Shown in pieces: positions 20,340 through 31,003 of a DNA stretch of 64,000 bases. Each line of letters begins with the position of its first letter. Position 1 is the stretch's first letter. The position numbers were made by a program, and so were the translations under genes. The stretch is from Anaerolineae bacterium (GTDB taxonomy: Bacteria; Chloroflexota; Anaerolineae; Anaerolineales; Anaerolineaceae). Under the pieces are notes generated by a model that did not search any database, had not been told where the DNA came from, and saw nothing but the letters and a program-made list of their open reading frames with translations. The DNA lies in contig JABLXM010000003.1 in NCBI GenBank assembly GCA_013177815.1, forward strand, positions 1-64,000, in the 5' to 3' direction.

Positions 20340-21971
20340 ATGACCGCAAAACAGATCGTTTTTGCTGAAGAAGCCCGCCGGCGCTTGAAGAACGGCATCG
20401 ATATCGTGGCAACCTCGGTTGCAACCACCCTGGGTCCCAAAGGTCGCAACGTCGCCTTGGACCGCAAATTCGGTTCCCCCACCATCACCCACGACGGCGT
20501 CACCGTCGCCAAAGAGATCGAATTGGAAGATCCATTCGAAAATATGGGCGCCCAGCTCCTCAAGGAAGCCGCCACCAAGACCAATGATATCGCCGGCGAC
20601 GGCACCACCACCTCCACCGTCCTGGCGCACGCCATTGTGACCGAAGGTCTCAAGACCCTCTCCGCCGGCGCCAACCCCATGCTGCTCAAACACGGTATCG
20701 AAGCCGCCAGCAAAGCCGTGGCGGAATCGATCAAGAGTCAGGCGATCGATATCTCGACCCCGGAAGAGATTGCCAACGTCGCCACCATTTCCGCCCAGGA
20801 CCGCACCATCGGTGACCTGATCGCCGAGGTAATGGACAAAGTCGGCAAAGATGGCGTCATCACCGTGGAAGAGTCCAAAGGTCTGGAATTCGAGACTGAG
20901 TACGTCGAAGGTATGCAGTTCGACCGCGGATACATCTCGCCTTACTTCGTCACCGATGCTGAGCACATGGAATCCTCCATTCCGGAACCTTACATCCTGG
21001 TTTACGACAAGAAGATCTCCGCAGCGGCTGATATCGTCCCCCTGCTGGAAAAACTGGTGCAGGTCGGCAAGCGTGAACTGGTCATCATCGCCGAAGATGT
21101 CGATGGCGAAGCCCTCGCCACCCTGGTATTGAACAAGTTGCGCGGCATGATCAACGTCCTGGCTGTCAAAGCCCCCGGCTTTGGCGACCGCCGCAAAGCC
21201 ATGCTGCAGGATATCTCCATCCTGACCGGCGCCACCATGATCTCGGAAGAGACCGGGCGCAAATTGGAATCGGTCGTGGTGGCAGACCTGGGTCGCGCCG
21301 AAAAGGTCGAAGCCGATAAGGACAACACCACCATCGTGGGCGGCAAAGGCGAAGAAGCCGCCATCAAGGGTCGCATCGAGCAGATCCGCGTCGAGATCGA
21401 CAAGACCACCAGCGATTACGACCGTGAGAAGTTACAGGAACGCCTCGCCAAACTTTCCGGCGGTGTTGCCATCATTCGCGTCGGCGCTGCCACCGAGACC
21501 GAACTCAAAGAAAAGAAACATCGCGTCGAAGATGCCCTTTCTGCGACCCGCGCCGCAGTTGAAGAAGGCATCGTCCCCGGCGGCGGTGTTGCGCTCATCA
21601 ACGCCATAAGCTCGTTGGAAAGCGTCAAGATGGATCACGAGGACGAGAACATTGGTGTCAACATCGTCCGCAAAGCGCTGGAAGTGCCCATGCGCAAGAT
21701 CGCAGAGAACGCCGGCAAGGAAGGATCTGTCGTGGTCGAAAATGTGCGCCAGACGCAAGCCAAAGCCAAGAGCCAGCGGTTTGGATACGATGTCATCCGC
21801 GATGAGTACATGGATATGGTTAAGGGTGGCGTCATCGATCCCGCCAAGGTGACCCGCGGTGCCCTCGAGAATGCCGCATCGATCGCTGCCATGATCCTGA
21901 CGACCGAAGCGCTGATCACCGAGATCCCGGAAAAAGATAAACCGGCTCCCCCACCCATGCCGGATTACTAA
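20340..21971 (+). CDS. groEL: Chaperonin GroEL
   Basis: [65 protein letters not shown]. Confidence 0.98.
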   Translation: MTAKQIVFAEEARRRLKNGIDIVATSVATTLGPKGRNVALDRKFGSPTITHDGVTVAKEIELEDPFENMGAQLLKEAATKTNDIAGDGTTTSTVLAHAIVTEGLKTLSAGANPMLLKHGIEAASKAVAESIKSQAIDISTPEEIANVATISAQDRTIGDLIAEVMDKVGKDGVITVEESKGLEFETEYVEGMQFDRGYISPYFVTDAEHMESSIPEPYILVYDKKISAAADIVPLLEKLVQVGKRELVIIAEDVDGEALATLVLNKLRGMINVLAVKAPGFGDRRKAMLQDISILTGATMISEETGRKLESVVVADLGRAEKVEADKDNTTIVGGKGEEAAIKGRIEQIRVEIDKTTSDYDREKLQERLAKLSGGVAIIRVGAATETELKEKKHRVEDALSATRAAVEEGIVPGGGVALINAISSLESVKMDHEDENIGVNIVRKALEVPMRKIAENAGKEGSVVVENVRQTQAKAKSQRFGYDVIRDEYMDMVKGGVIDPAKVTRGALENAASIAAMILTTEALITEIPEKDKPAPPPMPDY

Positions 21972-21991
21972 ACCGTATAACATAAACTTAC

Positions 21992-22024
21992 GAAGAACGG
22001 GTTGCCAGTGGCAACCCGTTCTTC
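21992..22024. terminator. Terminator hairpin after groEL (15-bp perfect arms)
   Basis: GAAGAACGGGTTGCC agt GGCAACCCGTTCTTC. Confidence 0.85.
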
Positions 22025-22069
22025 ATCCCAGGTTATAATCTGAAAACCCTCGTGTTGTGGAGATCGCTC

Positions 22070-23398
22070 ATGTCGACAAAACTCCTGAACAAGCTCGCGC
22101 TCCCGGTTGCCTGCGCCCTGGTGCTGATGAGCGTCGCCTGCAACCTCGTAGCGCCAACGCCAACAATGGCGCCAAGCATCACCCCGGCAGGGCTGGCGAC
22201 TGCGACGGTGGAGGCTCCGACCATCATTCCGGCGACCGCGACGATGGAAGCGACCATTGCGCCCGAACCGCTGGTGGGCGTGCTACAGGTCGCCTTCACG
22301 CTGGATGGCAACGTCCATTACTGGGCTGGCAGCTCAGCGCCCAGACAGTTGACAGCGACAGGCGAAGCCAGCCGGGTGTGGATCTCACCAGATGGCACCA
22401 ATGCACTGTTCACCACCTCACCGGATGAAAGCTTCGAAACGCTCAACATGGTGCGCACCAACGGCAGCCAACCGGCAAGGAACATCGCTTCGGTCGTCGA
22501 ATTGCCCGGCATGGGCAGTGAAGGGATCGATGCCGCTCGTGTACTGGAAGGTGTCTGGTCGCCCGACAGCCAAAGCTTCATCTTCACCACAAGCAGTGGC
22601 GCCGAAGGATGGTCCTTCTCCTCCGGGAATCTCTATATGTTGAATATATCTTCCGGCGAGGTGCTCCCACTGCTCATCGATCAGGCAGTGGAAATGTTTG
22701 CGCTCTCACCGGATGGACGCAAGATCGCCATCGGTACGCCGCGCTCGGTATTCATCTACTTCATCGAAGACGGCGAACAACACCCCTTGTACGACTTCGA
22801 AGCTCGGGTCACATACTCCGAAGCGCCTTTTGTTCCGCAACCTTTTTGGAGCCCGGAATCGGTCTATATCTATTTTGCGCTGGCGCCGCAGGACTTCCTG
22901 CAAGACCCAGCCACCGAATTCTTCCGCATTTCCATTGATGGCTCATATGGTGATGTGTTGGCAACGGCTGAAACCGGCGCTCCCCTGGTCACGAGCACTG
23001 CGTTTGCGCCGGTCGGTTACCTGGTCGCATACACCAGGCAAGTCGACGGCGGCACCCAACAGGAGGTACACGTCCTTGGGCTGACGGACAACATCAACGT
23101 CATTTACAATACGGCGGATATACACGAATTCCAGTGGTGCCCAAATTCCGGTCGTTTGACATACCGCGATGGGAACAAAGGCTACACCTTGATCAATTAC
23201 GACGGCAGCCTGACGAGGCTGCCCGACACCAACATGACCCAGATGCGCTGGGTCGATAATGATCGCTATCTATACGTAAGTGCAGCGGATGCCGGACCGC
23301 AATTGATCCTGGCTTCCCCCCAAGGCACCGGCGTGCCGGTAGCGCCAGCAGGCAGCCCCGATAGCGTGATCGTTTACGATTTCACCTTTGGCAAGTAA
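22070..23398 (+). CDS. Lipoprotein with PD40/TolB-like beta-propeller
   Basis: Lipobox ALVLMSVACN; repeated WSPDSQSFIFTT, LSPDGRKIAIG motifs. TTG at 22052 is an alternative start. Confidence 0.75.
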   Translation: MSTKLLNKLALPVACALVLMSVACNLVAPTPTMAPSITPAGLATATVEAPTIIPATATMEATIAPEPLVGVLQVAFTLDGNVHYWAGSSAPRQLTATGEASRVWISPDGTNALFTTSPDESFETLNMVRTNGSQPARNIASVVELPGMGSEGIDAARVLEGVWSPDSQSFIFTTSSGAEGWSFSSGNLYMLNISSGEVLPLLIDQAVEMFALSPDGRKIAIGTPRSVFIYFIEDGEQHPLYDFEARVTYSEAPFVPQPFWSPESVYIYFALAPQDFLQDPATEFFRISIDGSYGDVLATAETGAPLVTSTAFAPVGYLVAYTRQVDGGTQQEVHVLGLTDNINVIYNTADIHEFQWCPNSGRLTYRDGNKGYTLINYDGSLTRLPDTNMTQMRWVDNDRYLYVSAADAGPQLILASPQGTGVPVAPAGSPDSVIVYDFTFGK

Positions 23399-23421
23399 CA
23401 AAACATTCATATCAATCATTA

Positions 23422-23466
23422 AACGCACACACCGGTCGATAATACACTTCGACCGGTGTGTGCGTT
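23422..23466. terminator. Bidirectional terminator hairpin (18-bp perfect arms)
   Basis: AACGCACACACCGGTCGA / TCGACCGGTGTGTGCGTT with 9-nt loop, between convergent genes. Confidence 0.85.
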
Positions 23467-23502
23467 CGAGAAAGATCGTGTAATCGATCGATCACCAAAC
23501 CA

Positions 23503-24270
23503 TCATTTTGCAGAGCGCCGCAAATATGGCGGGCGAATGATGCGCCACACCGCCAGCAGGAATACAATGCCCGCTGTTGCCCAGGCAGCGCCGGCAACCA
23601 GCGGGTAGGCAGCTTGCTTGAGCGCGATTCCGATCGACGCCCAGACGATGACGAACAAATATGCGGGCTGCCCGCGCGTGACCGCCATCCAAGCCGATAC
23701 GATCACCACCGCAGCCAGCATGACCACCGCCCATACCTCCGCCGGAAGTCCAAAGCCATCCCAATTGATGAAGTACAGCACTTGGGTGACGTTGGCGATC
23801 ATCGCGACCGTGATCCAGCCGAGATAGATGCTCCATGGGATGTTCACCAGCCAGGTATCGGCGGTAGAGAATTGCCTCGTTCCGATCCGCAACTTGATGA
23901 AAATGCCGATCAGGGAGATTAGCAGCGCCACCATCGCCAGCAAGGTCAGTGGGAACTGGTTGTAGTGCCACAGGAAGATCCAGGCGATATTGGAAAGGGA
24001 TGCAGCCAGCACCCACGGGAAGATGCCCGCCAACCGCTGGTCACCCTGCTGCGCCGGTAATAGCTGGTAGATCACGTACGCAATCAATCCCAGGTAGATC
24101 AATCCCCAGATCGAGAAAACATATCCCGCCGGCACGAACAAGATCGCAAAGCGGTCTGAAATCTCGCCCGTATTCTGCCCGTTGATCGGCAGCGCATTCG
24201 CCAGGATATTGACCGTGATAGTAGCCAGGACAGCCACCGCAATAATGATTTGTCGAGTAGGGTGTTTCAT
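23503..24270 (-). CDS. TspO/MBR-related membrane protein
   Basis: Multi-TM protein; VFSIWGLIYLGLIAYVIYQLLP, NIAWIFLWHYNQFPLTL, NIPWSIYLGWITVAMIANVTQVL. Confidence 0.65.
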   Translation of the reverse strand: MKHPTRQIIIAVAVLATITVNILANALPINGQNTGEISDRFAILFVPAGYVFSIWGLIYLGLIAYVIYQLLPAQQGDQRLAGIFPWVLAASLSNIAWIFLWHYNQFPLTLLAMVALLISLIGIFIKLRIGTRQFSTADTWLVNIPWSIYLGWITVAMIANVTQVLYFINWDGFGLPAEVWAVVMLAAVVIVSAWMAVTRGQPAYLFVIVWASIGIALKQAAYPLVAGAAWATAGIVFLLAVWRIIRPPYLRRSAK

Positions 24271-24383
24271 TTCTTCCTCCTATCGGGTCTATGTACTTTT
24301 ATCTGATTTGAATTATAGTTAAGTGAATATTAAAATTCAAGTTCTATCTATACAAACTTTATAAATGTTGAGATGATCCAGCC

Positions 24384-26453
24384 ATGGAACTGACCGCCGA
24401 TTCCATCCTCCACGACCGATACCGCATCATCCGCCCATTGGGGCAAGGCGGTATGGGAGCCGTTTACCTCGCCGATGACCTGACGCTCGAGCAGCCGGTA
24501 GCTGTCAAGGTCAATCGCGATCCCTCCGAAGGCAGCGCCCGCCAGTTCCTGCGCGAGGCAAGGCTGCTGGCAGCCCTGCGGCACAGCGGACTTCCCCGCG
24601 TGATCGATTATTTCATCCTCGACAGCCAGCAATTCCTGGTCATGGATTACATCCCCGGTGAGGACCTGGAGCAGATGATCCAATCGCAGGGCAGGCAACC
24701 ATTGGCAATCGTGATGGATTGGGCAACACAGCTTGCATCCGCCATCGAATACATGCACGGTCAACAACCGCCGGTCATACACCGCGATATCAAACCCGCC
24801 AATATCAAACTGACGCCGCAGGGCAAGGTCATCCTGGTCGATTTCGGCATCGCCAAGGTCACGGATAGCAGCCAGGTGACCGCCACAGGCGCAATGGGTT
24901 ACACACCGGGTTACGCCCCGCCGGAACAATACGGGCGCGCCCGCACCGGACCATGGTCGGATCAGTACGCGCTGGCTGCCACGTTGTATACATTATTGAG
25001 CGGGCAAAAACCGGCGGATAGCGTCCAGCGCGTGGTCGGGCAGACCGAACTGACACCCTTGCACGAACTCAACCCGCACATCCCAGCAGGCGTGAGCGCC
25101 GCCATCGAACGCGCGCTGTCGATCAAGACGGATGAACGCTTCTCCAGCGTGACGTCTTTCGTGTGCGCCTTGAATTCTGCGGCTTCCGGCGCTGATAACG
25201 CACCCGCCCCCAGCCGCGAGGTGTTGATCGCCCCGCCCGCTGCTCCTGATGATGCCACTCAGCGCAGTGCGGCGCATGCCATGCCGGCTGCCAAACCTGT
25301 CGTCAAATCACGTTCATGGATGCTGCCGGTGATTGTTGCTGCCATCGTGCTCATCACGGTCGTGGTGGTCGGCGGCTACTCGCTGCTGCGCGGTGCGTCA
25401 AAAGTACCACAGGCAACGGGCGCAGCTACCTTGGTGGTCACCGCGCCATCCGAAACCCCGGCGATCGCCGCAACGCCCTTACCGTCGGCTACCCAGGTGA
25501 TACCATCGCCGACCGATACCATCGTACATCAATTGCCCAACACGCCGGAACCCTTGCCAACCGCCGGGCTGCTGCCGGTTGGTAAAGAGCGCCTGCTAGC
25601 CTTTGCCAGCGACCGGGCAGATGGCGCCACTTTGCAGATCTGGGTGATGCGTGTCGGTCAGCGCTCGGACGGCAAGTTGGAAGGGTATGACCTCAAACAA
25701 ATTACCAATTCACCGGGGGATAAGACCGACCTCGCCTGGTCGCCGGATGGCACCCGGCTGTTGTATTCGGCGCCTTCCGATATCCCCGGCAATGGTCTGG
25801 ATATCTTCATGATGGATATCGCCAACCCAGACGCACCGCCGCTCAACCTCATCCGGTTAAAAGGCGATGATGCCGAAGCCAACTGGTCCGCCGATGGAAA
25901 ACGCATTGCCTTTACCAATTTTGGTCGCTTCCAGGAAGTCTATGCCATCTATAGCGTCCGCCCGGACGGCAGTGAACTCACCCGTATCAGTTTCGATTAC
26001 CAGGAGCGCTACCCCAACTGGCTGCCGGATATGCGCGCCCTGGTGTATGTGATCATGGCGAGCGGGCACCAGTATCTCTACCAGCGTGACCAAAATGAGA
26101 ATTACGCCACGCCCCAACCTTATGACAGCCGTGAGATATTCGGTCGCATGGGAGAAGTCGCCGAACCCGCCATCTCGCCAGATGGCGCCTATGTTGCCTA
26201 CACCCGGCTGGATGGCGGCATCCGCCAGGTATACATGGTCGAATTCGGTTCCCGCGGCGGCAACGTCTTTCCACTCACCCCCGATACGACCTCGGATGGT
26301 GACCCCACCTGGTCACCGGATTCCCAATGGATTGCTTACACCTCCGAACGCGGCGGTAACCCGGATATCTTCGGCATGTCAAAGAACGGTAAATTACAAT
26401 CCAACCTCACCACTGCGCCGGGGCGCGATCTGATGCCAGCCTGGCAGCCGTAG
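24384..26453 (+). CDS. Ser/Thr protein kinase (PknB-like) with TM and C-terminal PD40/TolB-like propeller
   Basis: YRIIRPLGQGGMGAVYLADD; VIHRDIKPANIKLTPQGKVILVDFGIAK; then TM VIVAAIVLITVVVVGGYSLL and repeated WSPDGTRLLYS/WSPDSQWIAYTS. Confidence 0.95.
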   Translation: MELTADSILHDRYRIIRPLGQGGMGAVYLADDLTLEQPVAVKVNRDPSEGSARQFLREARLLAALRHSGLPRVIDYFILDSQQFLVMDYIPGEDLEQMIQSQGRQPLAIVMDWATQLASAIEYMHGQQPPVIHRDIKPANIKLTPQGKVILVDFGIAKVTDSSQVTATGAMGYTPGYAPPEQYGRARTGPWSDQYALAATLYTLLSGQKPADSVQRVVGQTELTPLHELNPHIPAGVSAAIERALSIKTDERFSSVTSFVCALNSAASGADNAPAPSREVLIAPPAAPDDATQRSAAHAMPAAKPVVKSRSWMLPVIVAAIVLITVVVVGGYSLLRGASKVPQATGAATLVVTAPSETPAIAATPLPSATQVIPSPTDTIVHQLPNTPEPLPTAGLLPVGKERLLAFASDRADGATLQIWVMRVGQRSDGKLEGYDLKQITNSPGDKTDLAWSPDGTRLLYSAPSDIPGNGLDIFMMDIANPDAPPLNLIRLKGDDAEANWSADGKRIAFTNFGRFQEVYAIYSVRPDGSELTRISFDYQERYPNWLPDMRALVYVIMASGHQYLYQRDQNENYATPQPYDSREIFGRMGEVAEPAISPDGAYVAYTRLDGGIRQVYMVEFGSRGGNVFPLTPDTTSDGDPTWSPDSQWIAYTSERGGNPDIFGMSKNGKLQSNLTTAPGRDLMPAWQP

Positions 26454-26479
26454 CTCTGATCGAACGTATTCGATTATGA

Positions 26480-26773
26480 TCACTCCAGATTAGAAGAGGG
26501 TAACTGCACTTGATGATCTTGGGGTTGTTTGGGGTAGCGCCTGGGCGTTGGTCGACCGGAGGTTGGATTGAGCATCAGATGCAATTGATTGACCGCCACC
26601 TGGTCATACTCCCGCCTCCCACACACATCACACACCCAGGATGGAAAATCCGGCACCGTGATCAGTTCATCCATCAACCAGGTGAAATAGGTCGTGTATT
26701 GCAACCGCATGATCCCTGCCTGGCAGTCACTGCAGGGAACGACTCTTTCGTTGTTTGATGGTTGACTATTCAC
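26480..26773 (-). CDS. YgiT-type zinc finger protein
   Basis: CSDCQAG ... CDVCGRREYD spacing with ITVPDFPSWVCDVCG. Confidence 0.75.
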   Translation of the reverse strand: MNSQPSNNERVVPCSDCQAGIMRLQYTTYFTWLMDELITVPDFPSWVCDVCGRREYDQVAVNQLHLMLNPTSGRPTPRRYPKQPQDHQVQLPSSNLE

Positions 26774-26785
26774 GATCGTGTGCTT

Positions 26786-27418
26786 TCAAGGACCCAAGCC
26801 TATTGTATCAGGTATTAAGGCTACCCCGTCAGGTTTATCACGGGTTATAGCGCGCAACTCGTTCAGGGGCCAATAGATGAAGATCGCCCTCCCGACCACA
26901 TTCTCGAATGGAACGAAGCCCCAACTGTGCGAGTCATAGGATGAGTTGCGGTTATCGCCCAACACGAACAACATATCCTCCGGCACCACCCACTCGCCGG
27001 TATATGCCGGCGGCGCAGAGATATACGATTCGACCAGATCCTGCCCGTTCACCGTCACCACACCGTTGGAGACCACAACCGTATCGCCGGGCAAGCCGAT
27101 CAGCCGTTTGATGTAATCCTCCGCCGGGTCCTGTGGGAAATGGAATACGATGATATCGCCGTGTGAATATTCTCCCAAGCGATAAGCCATGCGGTTCACC
27201 AGCAGCAACTCGCCCTCATAGAGCGTTGGCTGCATGCTGATATTCTTGACCTCCACCCGCGCCACGAACCCATCGATCAGGAAATACAGCACCACTGCCA
27301 GCAGGATAGTCTCCAGGGCTTCCCTGATAAATCCTTTGGTTCTGGGTATTGCCTGGTCTATCTGACCGGTATCGGCGCTCCCCTGTGCTTCCGCTACTTG
27401 CTGTGGTTTTTCGATCAT
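26786..27418 (-). CDS. lepB: Signal peptidase I
   Basis: ISMQPTLYEGELLLVNRMAY; YIKRLIGLPGDTVVV; LFVLGDNRNSSYDSHSWGFVP. Confidence 0.95.
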   Translation of the reverse strand: MIEKPQQVAEAQGSADTGQIDQAIPRTKGFIREALETILLAVVLYFLIDGFVARVEVKNISMQPTLYEGELLLVNRMAYRLGEYSHGDIIVFHFPQDPAEDYIKRLIGLPGDTVVVSNGVVTVNGQDLVESYISAPPAYTGEWVVPEDMLFVLGDNRNSSYDSHSWGFVPFENVVGRAIFIYWPLNELRAITRDKPDGVALIPDTIGLGP

Positions 27419-27485
27419 GCGTCTGATGAGTCTCCAGTATCGAGGCGGATTATACGCCGCTTATGGACGACCGGCAAGGTAATGT

Positions 27486-28847
27486 TCAACGTCGCGGCTT
27501 TAGCACGATCCGGATCGGCGTCCCCAAAAACGGGTACTCTTTTCGGATGGTGTTTTCCAGGAAGCGAATATAGGTGAAGTGCGCCAACTTGGGGTCATTA
27601 CAGTACATCATGAAGGTCGGCGGATCACTGCGCACCTGGGTGCCGTAATATATCCGCAGCGCACGCCCGGTGCGCGAGGTTGGCGCATGCAGATCTTGAG
27701 CGCGCTGGATCAAGCGGTTCAATTGACCGGTCGTCAGGCGCGCCAGCCGTTCCTCCTGTACCCGCAGCGCCATCGGTAAGACCTGATCCACCCGCTGACC
27801 GGTCAGCGCGGAAACGTAAAGGATCGGAACGTATGGCAGGAAATTGAGATCACGCCGGATGACCTCGGTGAACTGCTCCGCCGTGTAAGTATCCTTCTGG
27901 ATCGCATCCCATTTGTTGACCACCACCACCGTGCTCTTCCATGCCTCCAGGATGAATCCGGCGATGTGCGCATCCTGAGCGCTCATGCCGGCAGTCGCGT
28001 CCACCACCATCAATGCCACCTCGCAGCGTTCGATCGCCCGCATGGCGCGCAGAACGCTGTACTTCTCCACCCCGGGTTCGATCCGTCCTCGCCGGCGCAT
28101 CCCGGCAGTATCAATCAGGGTGATCGGCACCCCCTCGTATTCGATCGCGGTATCGATCGCGTCACGTGTTGTGCCGGCGATCGGGCTGACGATGACCCGT
28201 TCCTCACCCACCAGGCGGTTGAGCAGGCTGGATTTGCCAACGTTGGGTTTGCCGACAATCGCAATCTTGACCGAATCATCCTCTTCACTCTGTTCGACGA
28301 TGGGGAATGCCGCCACCAGCGCATCCAGCAGATCACCTGTGCCGGTGCCGTGTTGGGCAGAGATGGGGTACGGTTCGCCAATCCCCAGTTCATAGAATTG
28401 CGTCACACCCAGGCGGGTTTTGGCGTTATCGGCTTTGTTCGCGACCAGCAGGATGGGCGGTTTGAGATCCCCATCCACCTTGCGCTGGTTCCGTCGTAAC
28501 ATGTCAGCCACTTCGTGGTCGGCGGGTGTGATACCGCTGCCGGCATCCACCAGGAACAGCACCACGTCTGCTTCACGCACTGCCAGTTGCGCTTGCGCTT
28601 TGATCTGTTGAATATAATCGGCTGAACCGATCGAAAGAGGGTCTTTACTGCTACTGGATGGGTCGATGCCACCCGTATCGATGATATCGAATTGCACACC
28701 GTTCCACTCGCACTGCGACAGCAAACGATCTCGCGTCGTACCGGGGACATCATCTACGATTGCCAGTTGCTCCCCCGATAGGCGATTGAACAGCGTGCTT
28801 TTACCCACGTTCGGTCTTCCGACGAGGGCTACTACGGGTTTGATCAT
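27486..28847 (-). CDS. der: Ribosome-biogenesis GTPase Der (EngA), two G domains
   Basis: GRPNVGKSTLFNRLSG and GKPNVGKSSLLNRLVGEERVIVSPIAGTTRDAID. Confidence 0.97.
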   Translation of the reverse strand: MIKPVVALVGRPNVGKSTLFNRLSGEQLAIVDDVPGTTRDRLLSQCEWNGVQFDIIDTGGIDPSSSSKDPLSIGSADYIQQIKAQAQLAVREADVVLFLVDAGSGITPADHEVADMLRRNQRKVDGDLKPPILLVANKADNAKTRLGVTQFYELGIGEPYPISAQHGTGTGDLLDALVAAFPIVEQSEEDDSVKIAIVGKPNVGKSSLLNRLVGEERVIVSPIAGTTRDAIDTAIEYEGVPITLIDTAGMRRRGRIEPGVEKYSVLRAMRAIERCEVALMVVDATAGMSAQDAHIAGFILEAWKSTVVVVNKWDAIQKDTYTAEQFTEVIRRDLNFLPYVPILYVSALTGQRVDQVLPMALRVQEERLARLTTGQLNRLIQRAQDLHAPTSRTGRALRIYYGTQVRSDPPTFMMYCNDPKLAHFTYIRFLENTIRKEYPFLGTPIRIVLKPRR

Positions 28848-28854
28848 AATGCTC

Positions 28855-30096
28855 CTATGGACTCCCAGTCGAACGCGCGATGACCACCTCGATCGAGGCT
28901 GGTATGATCGATTCGACCCGCAGGTCGGGGTCCCCCACCTCGACCGTTGGTTCGATCTGGTAACTGCCAGGTTCGAGATCGGTCAGGTCGACAACAACCT
29001 GCACATCGTTCTTCAACAGCGCTTCCAGGTTGGGCAACGGACCGGAGACGATGACATCCACCGTTTGGGGGGATAGCGTGGCGTTGAAACCACTCCCGGT
29101 GCCGATCGCGCTGACCTTCAGGTTCGGCAGCGTCAGGCTGCCCTCGATGGCGGCGATCCCGACCTGTACCTGCACCAGTTGCTCACCCACCAACGTCACA
29201 CCTTCCGGAAGAGCCAGCGGCAACCCGATGTCGATATCATCTTTGGCGCCGGTCAGGTCCAAAACGGAAGTTTCCACATAACCGGGCAGATCGTCCACCA
29301 GTTTTGGATCCGCCGAAAACACCGTAACCGCCGGCGGGAACACCGAAATATTGGTCACCCGATACCCGGTTGCAATTTGCCCACTCGTGACGACTTTGAC
29401 CACCACGTTGCGAAAACCGCCGCGCTGGGTGACGGTTACCGAGGCATCCACCCGGTCCGGTGCAATGGTCAACCCGGAGACGATCGTATCGTTCGCATCC
29501 ACCGCCAGGATCGGCAAGCTGACGTCGATATCCTCGGTAGCGCGGTTGAGGTCCAGCACCACCCGCAATTCCTGAACCCGGTTGATCACCGATTCGGGTC
29601 CGCTGATGACCGTCTCCTCCGGATCGATTTCGGGCGATTCTGCCTGGTAACCAACAGCCGGCGCGCCCCGCTCCACCAGGACGATCGGCAGGCTGTGCAC
29701 ACTCAAATTCTCCAGCACAATATCGACGCTGCGCGGCGTGTACGAAACCACCTCCGCCGGGCGGACGCCCACCTGGATCTGTACAGGCAAGGAATGCGCG
29801 CCCGCCTCCAGGGCAGAAAGATCGACCAGCGCGCGGATCGGCATCTGCTCGTTGATCAGGCGATCCCAGATCGATTGAGGCGCTCGTAGCGTCAGGTTTA
29901 CATTTTGCACATCGGAGGCGGTCAGGATCAGATCGGGGTCTTGTCCAATGAACTCGATTTGGATGGCGCGCGGGTATAGCCGTTCCTCGATCGGGTCAGT
30001 CTCGGTCACCGCCGAGATCCAAACAGCAAACGCCAGCACGATCGCCATGATCAGCGTGCCCAGGTTATTGATGAGCCAACGAAATGCTTTGATCAT
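28855..30096 (-). CDS. YbbR-domain protein (CdaR-like)
   Basis: N-terminal TM, repeated YbbR-like domains (GPESVINRVQELRVVLDL), next to and overlapping cdaA. Confidence 0.85.
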   Translation of the reverse strand: MIKAFRWLINNLGTLIMAIVLAFAVWISAVTETDPIEERLYPRAIQIEFIGQDPDLILTASDVQNVNLTLRAPQSIWDRLINEQMPIRALVDLSALEAGAHSLPVQIQVGVRPAEVVSYTPRSVDIVLENLSVHSLPIVLVERGAPAVGYQAESPEIDPEETVISGPESVINRVQELRVVLDLNRATEDIDVSLPILAVDANDTIVSGLTIAPDRVDASVTVTQRGGFRNVVVKVVTSGQIATGYRVTNISVFPPAVTVFSADPKLVDDLPGYVETSVLDLTGAKDDIDIGLPLALPEGVTLVGEQLVQVQVGIAAIEGSLTLPNLKVSAIGTGSGFNATLSPQTVDVIVSGPLPNLEALLKNDVQVVVDLTDLEPGSYQIEPTVEVGDPDLRVESIIPASIEVVIARSTGSP

Positions 30097-30983
30097 TCCT
30101 TGTCACCATCTTCTCGCGGTCGGCGCACCAGGTTCAGCAGGCGGCGCAAGATGTTATCCTGTTCGCTCTCGGCTGTGGGTGCTTTGTAGAAAGCATTCAG
30201 GATATTCTCCAATCGTTCCGGATCCAGTCGGCGGATCATGCGTCCGTTGTGCGCAATCGAGATCGAGCCGGTCTCTTCGGAGACAACCATCGCAATGGCA
30301 TCGCTGGCTTCAGCGATGCCCAACGCAGCGCGGTGTCGCAAGCCCATCTGGCGGTCGGGCGTAACCGTGAGGATGCCGCTCGACGAAAGTGGCATGACGC
30401 AAGCCGCCGCCACAATATCCCGTCCAGAGATGATCACGGCACCATCATGCAGTGGCGTATTCGGGTAAAAAATCTGCATCAATAACTCGGGCGTCACGGT
30501 CGCATCCAGACGGACGCCGGTGCGAACATACTCCCGCAAGCTGTCGTTGCGTTGCAGCACGATCAGCGCACCATGCTGCCGGGCAGAGAGTCTCGCCGCA
30601 GCGCTCACGACCCCCCGAATCGTCTCCTCCATCACTTCCGGCGAAGTCGTCAAACGGCGAAAAATCTCCTGCCCGCTGCCCGCCCGACCCAATCGCTCCA
30701 AGGCGCGGCGGATCTCCGGCGCGAAGATGACCGGTATCGTGACAACCAACGCCGGCAGCGTGTTGCGGATCAAGAACGAGAACGCCGGCAAGTTGACCAG
30801 GCTGACCAACAAACTCAACGCGATTGCCACCAGGATCACCCCCCGCAGCAATACCATCGCCTGGGTATCTTTTACCAACATCATGATGGCGAAGAAAATG
30901 GCAGTCACCAACAACAGGTCCAGAACGCTCAACCAGTTGAGACGTTGAAAAACAAAAAGGAACTGTCCAAGAGCTTCTTGCAT
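30093..30983 (-). CDS. cdaA: Diadenylate cyclase CdaA
   Basis: Three TM helices then DisA_N domain: TPLHDGAVIISGRDIVAAACVMPLS...LGLRHRAALGIAEASDAIAMVVSEETG (DGA and RHR motifs). Confidence 0.95.
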   Translation of the reverse strand: MQEALGQFLFVFQRLNWLSVLDLLLVTAIFFAIMMLVKDTQAMVLLRGVILVAIALSLLVSLVNLPAFSFLIRNTLPALVVTIPVIFAPEIRRALERLGRAGSGQEIFRRLTTSPEVMEETIRGVVSAAARLSARQHGALIVLQRNDSLREYVRTGVRLDATVTPELLMQIFYPNTPLHDGAVIISGRDIVAAACVMPLSSSGILTVTPDRQMGLRHRAALGIAEASDAIAMVVSEETGSISIAHNGRMIRRLDPERLENILNAFYKAPTAESEQDNILRRLLNLVRRPREDGDKE

Positions 30984-31003
30984 AAGTGATCACCCGTCTG
31001 CGT

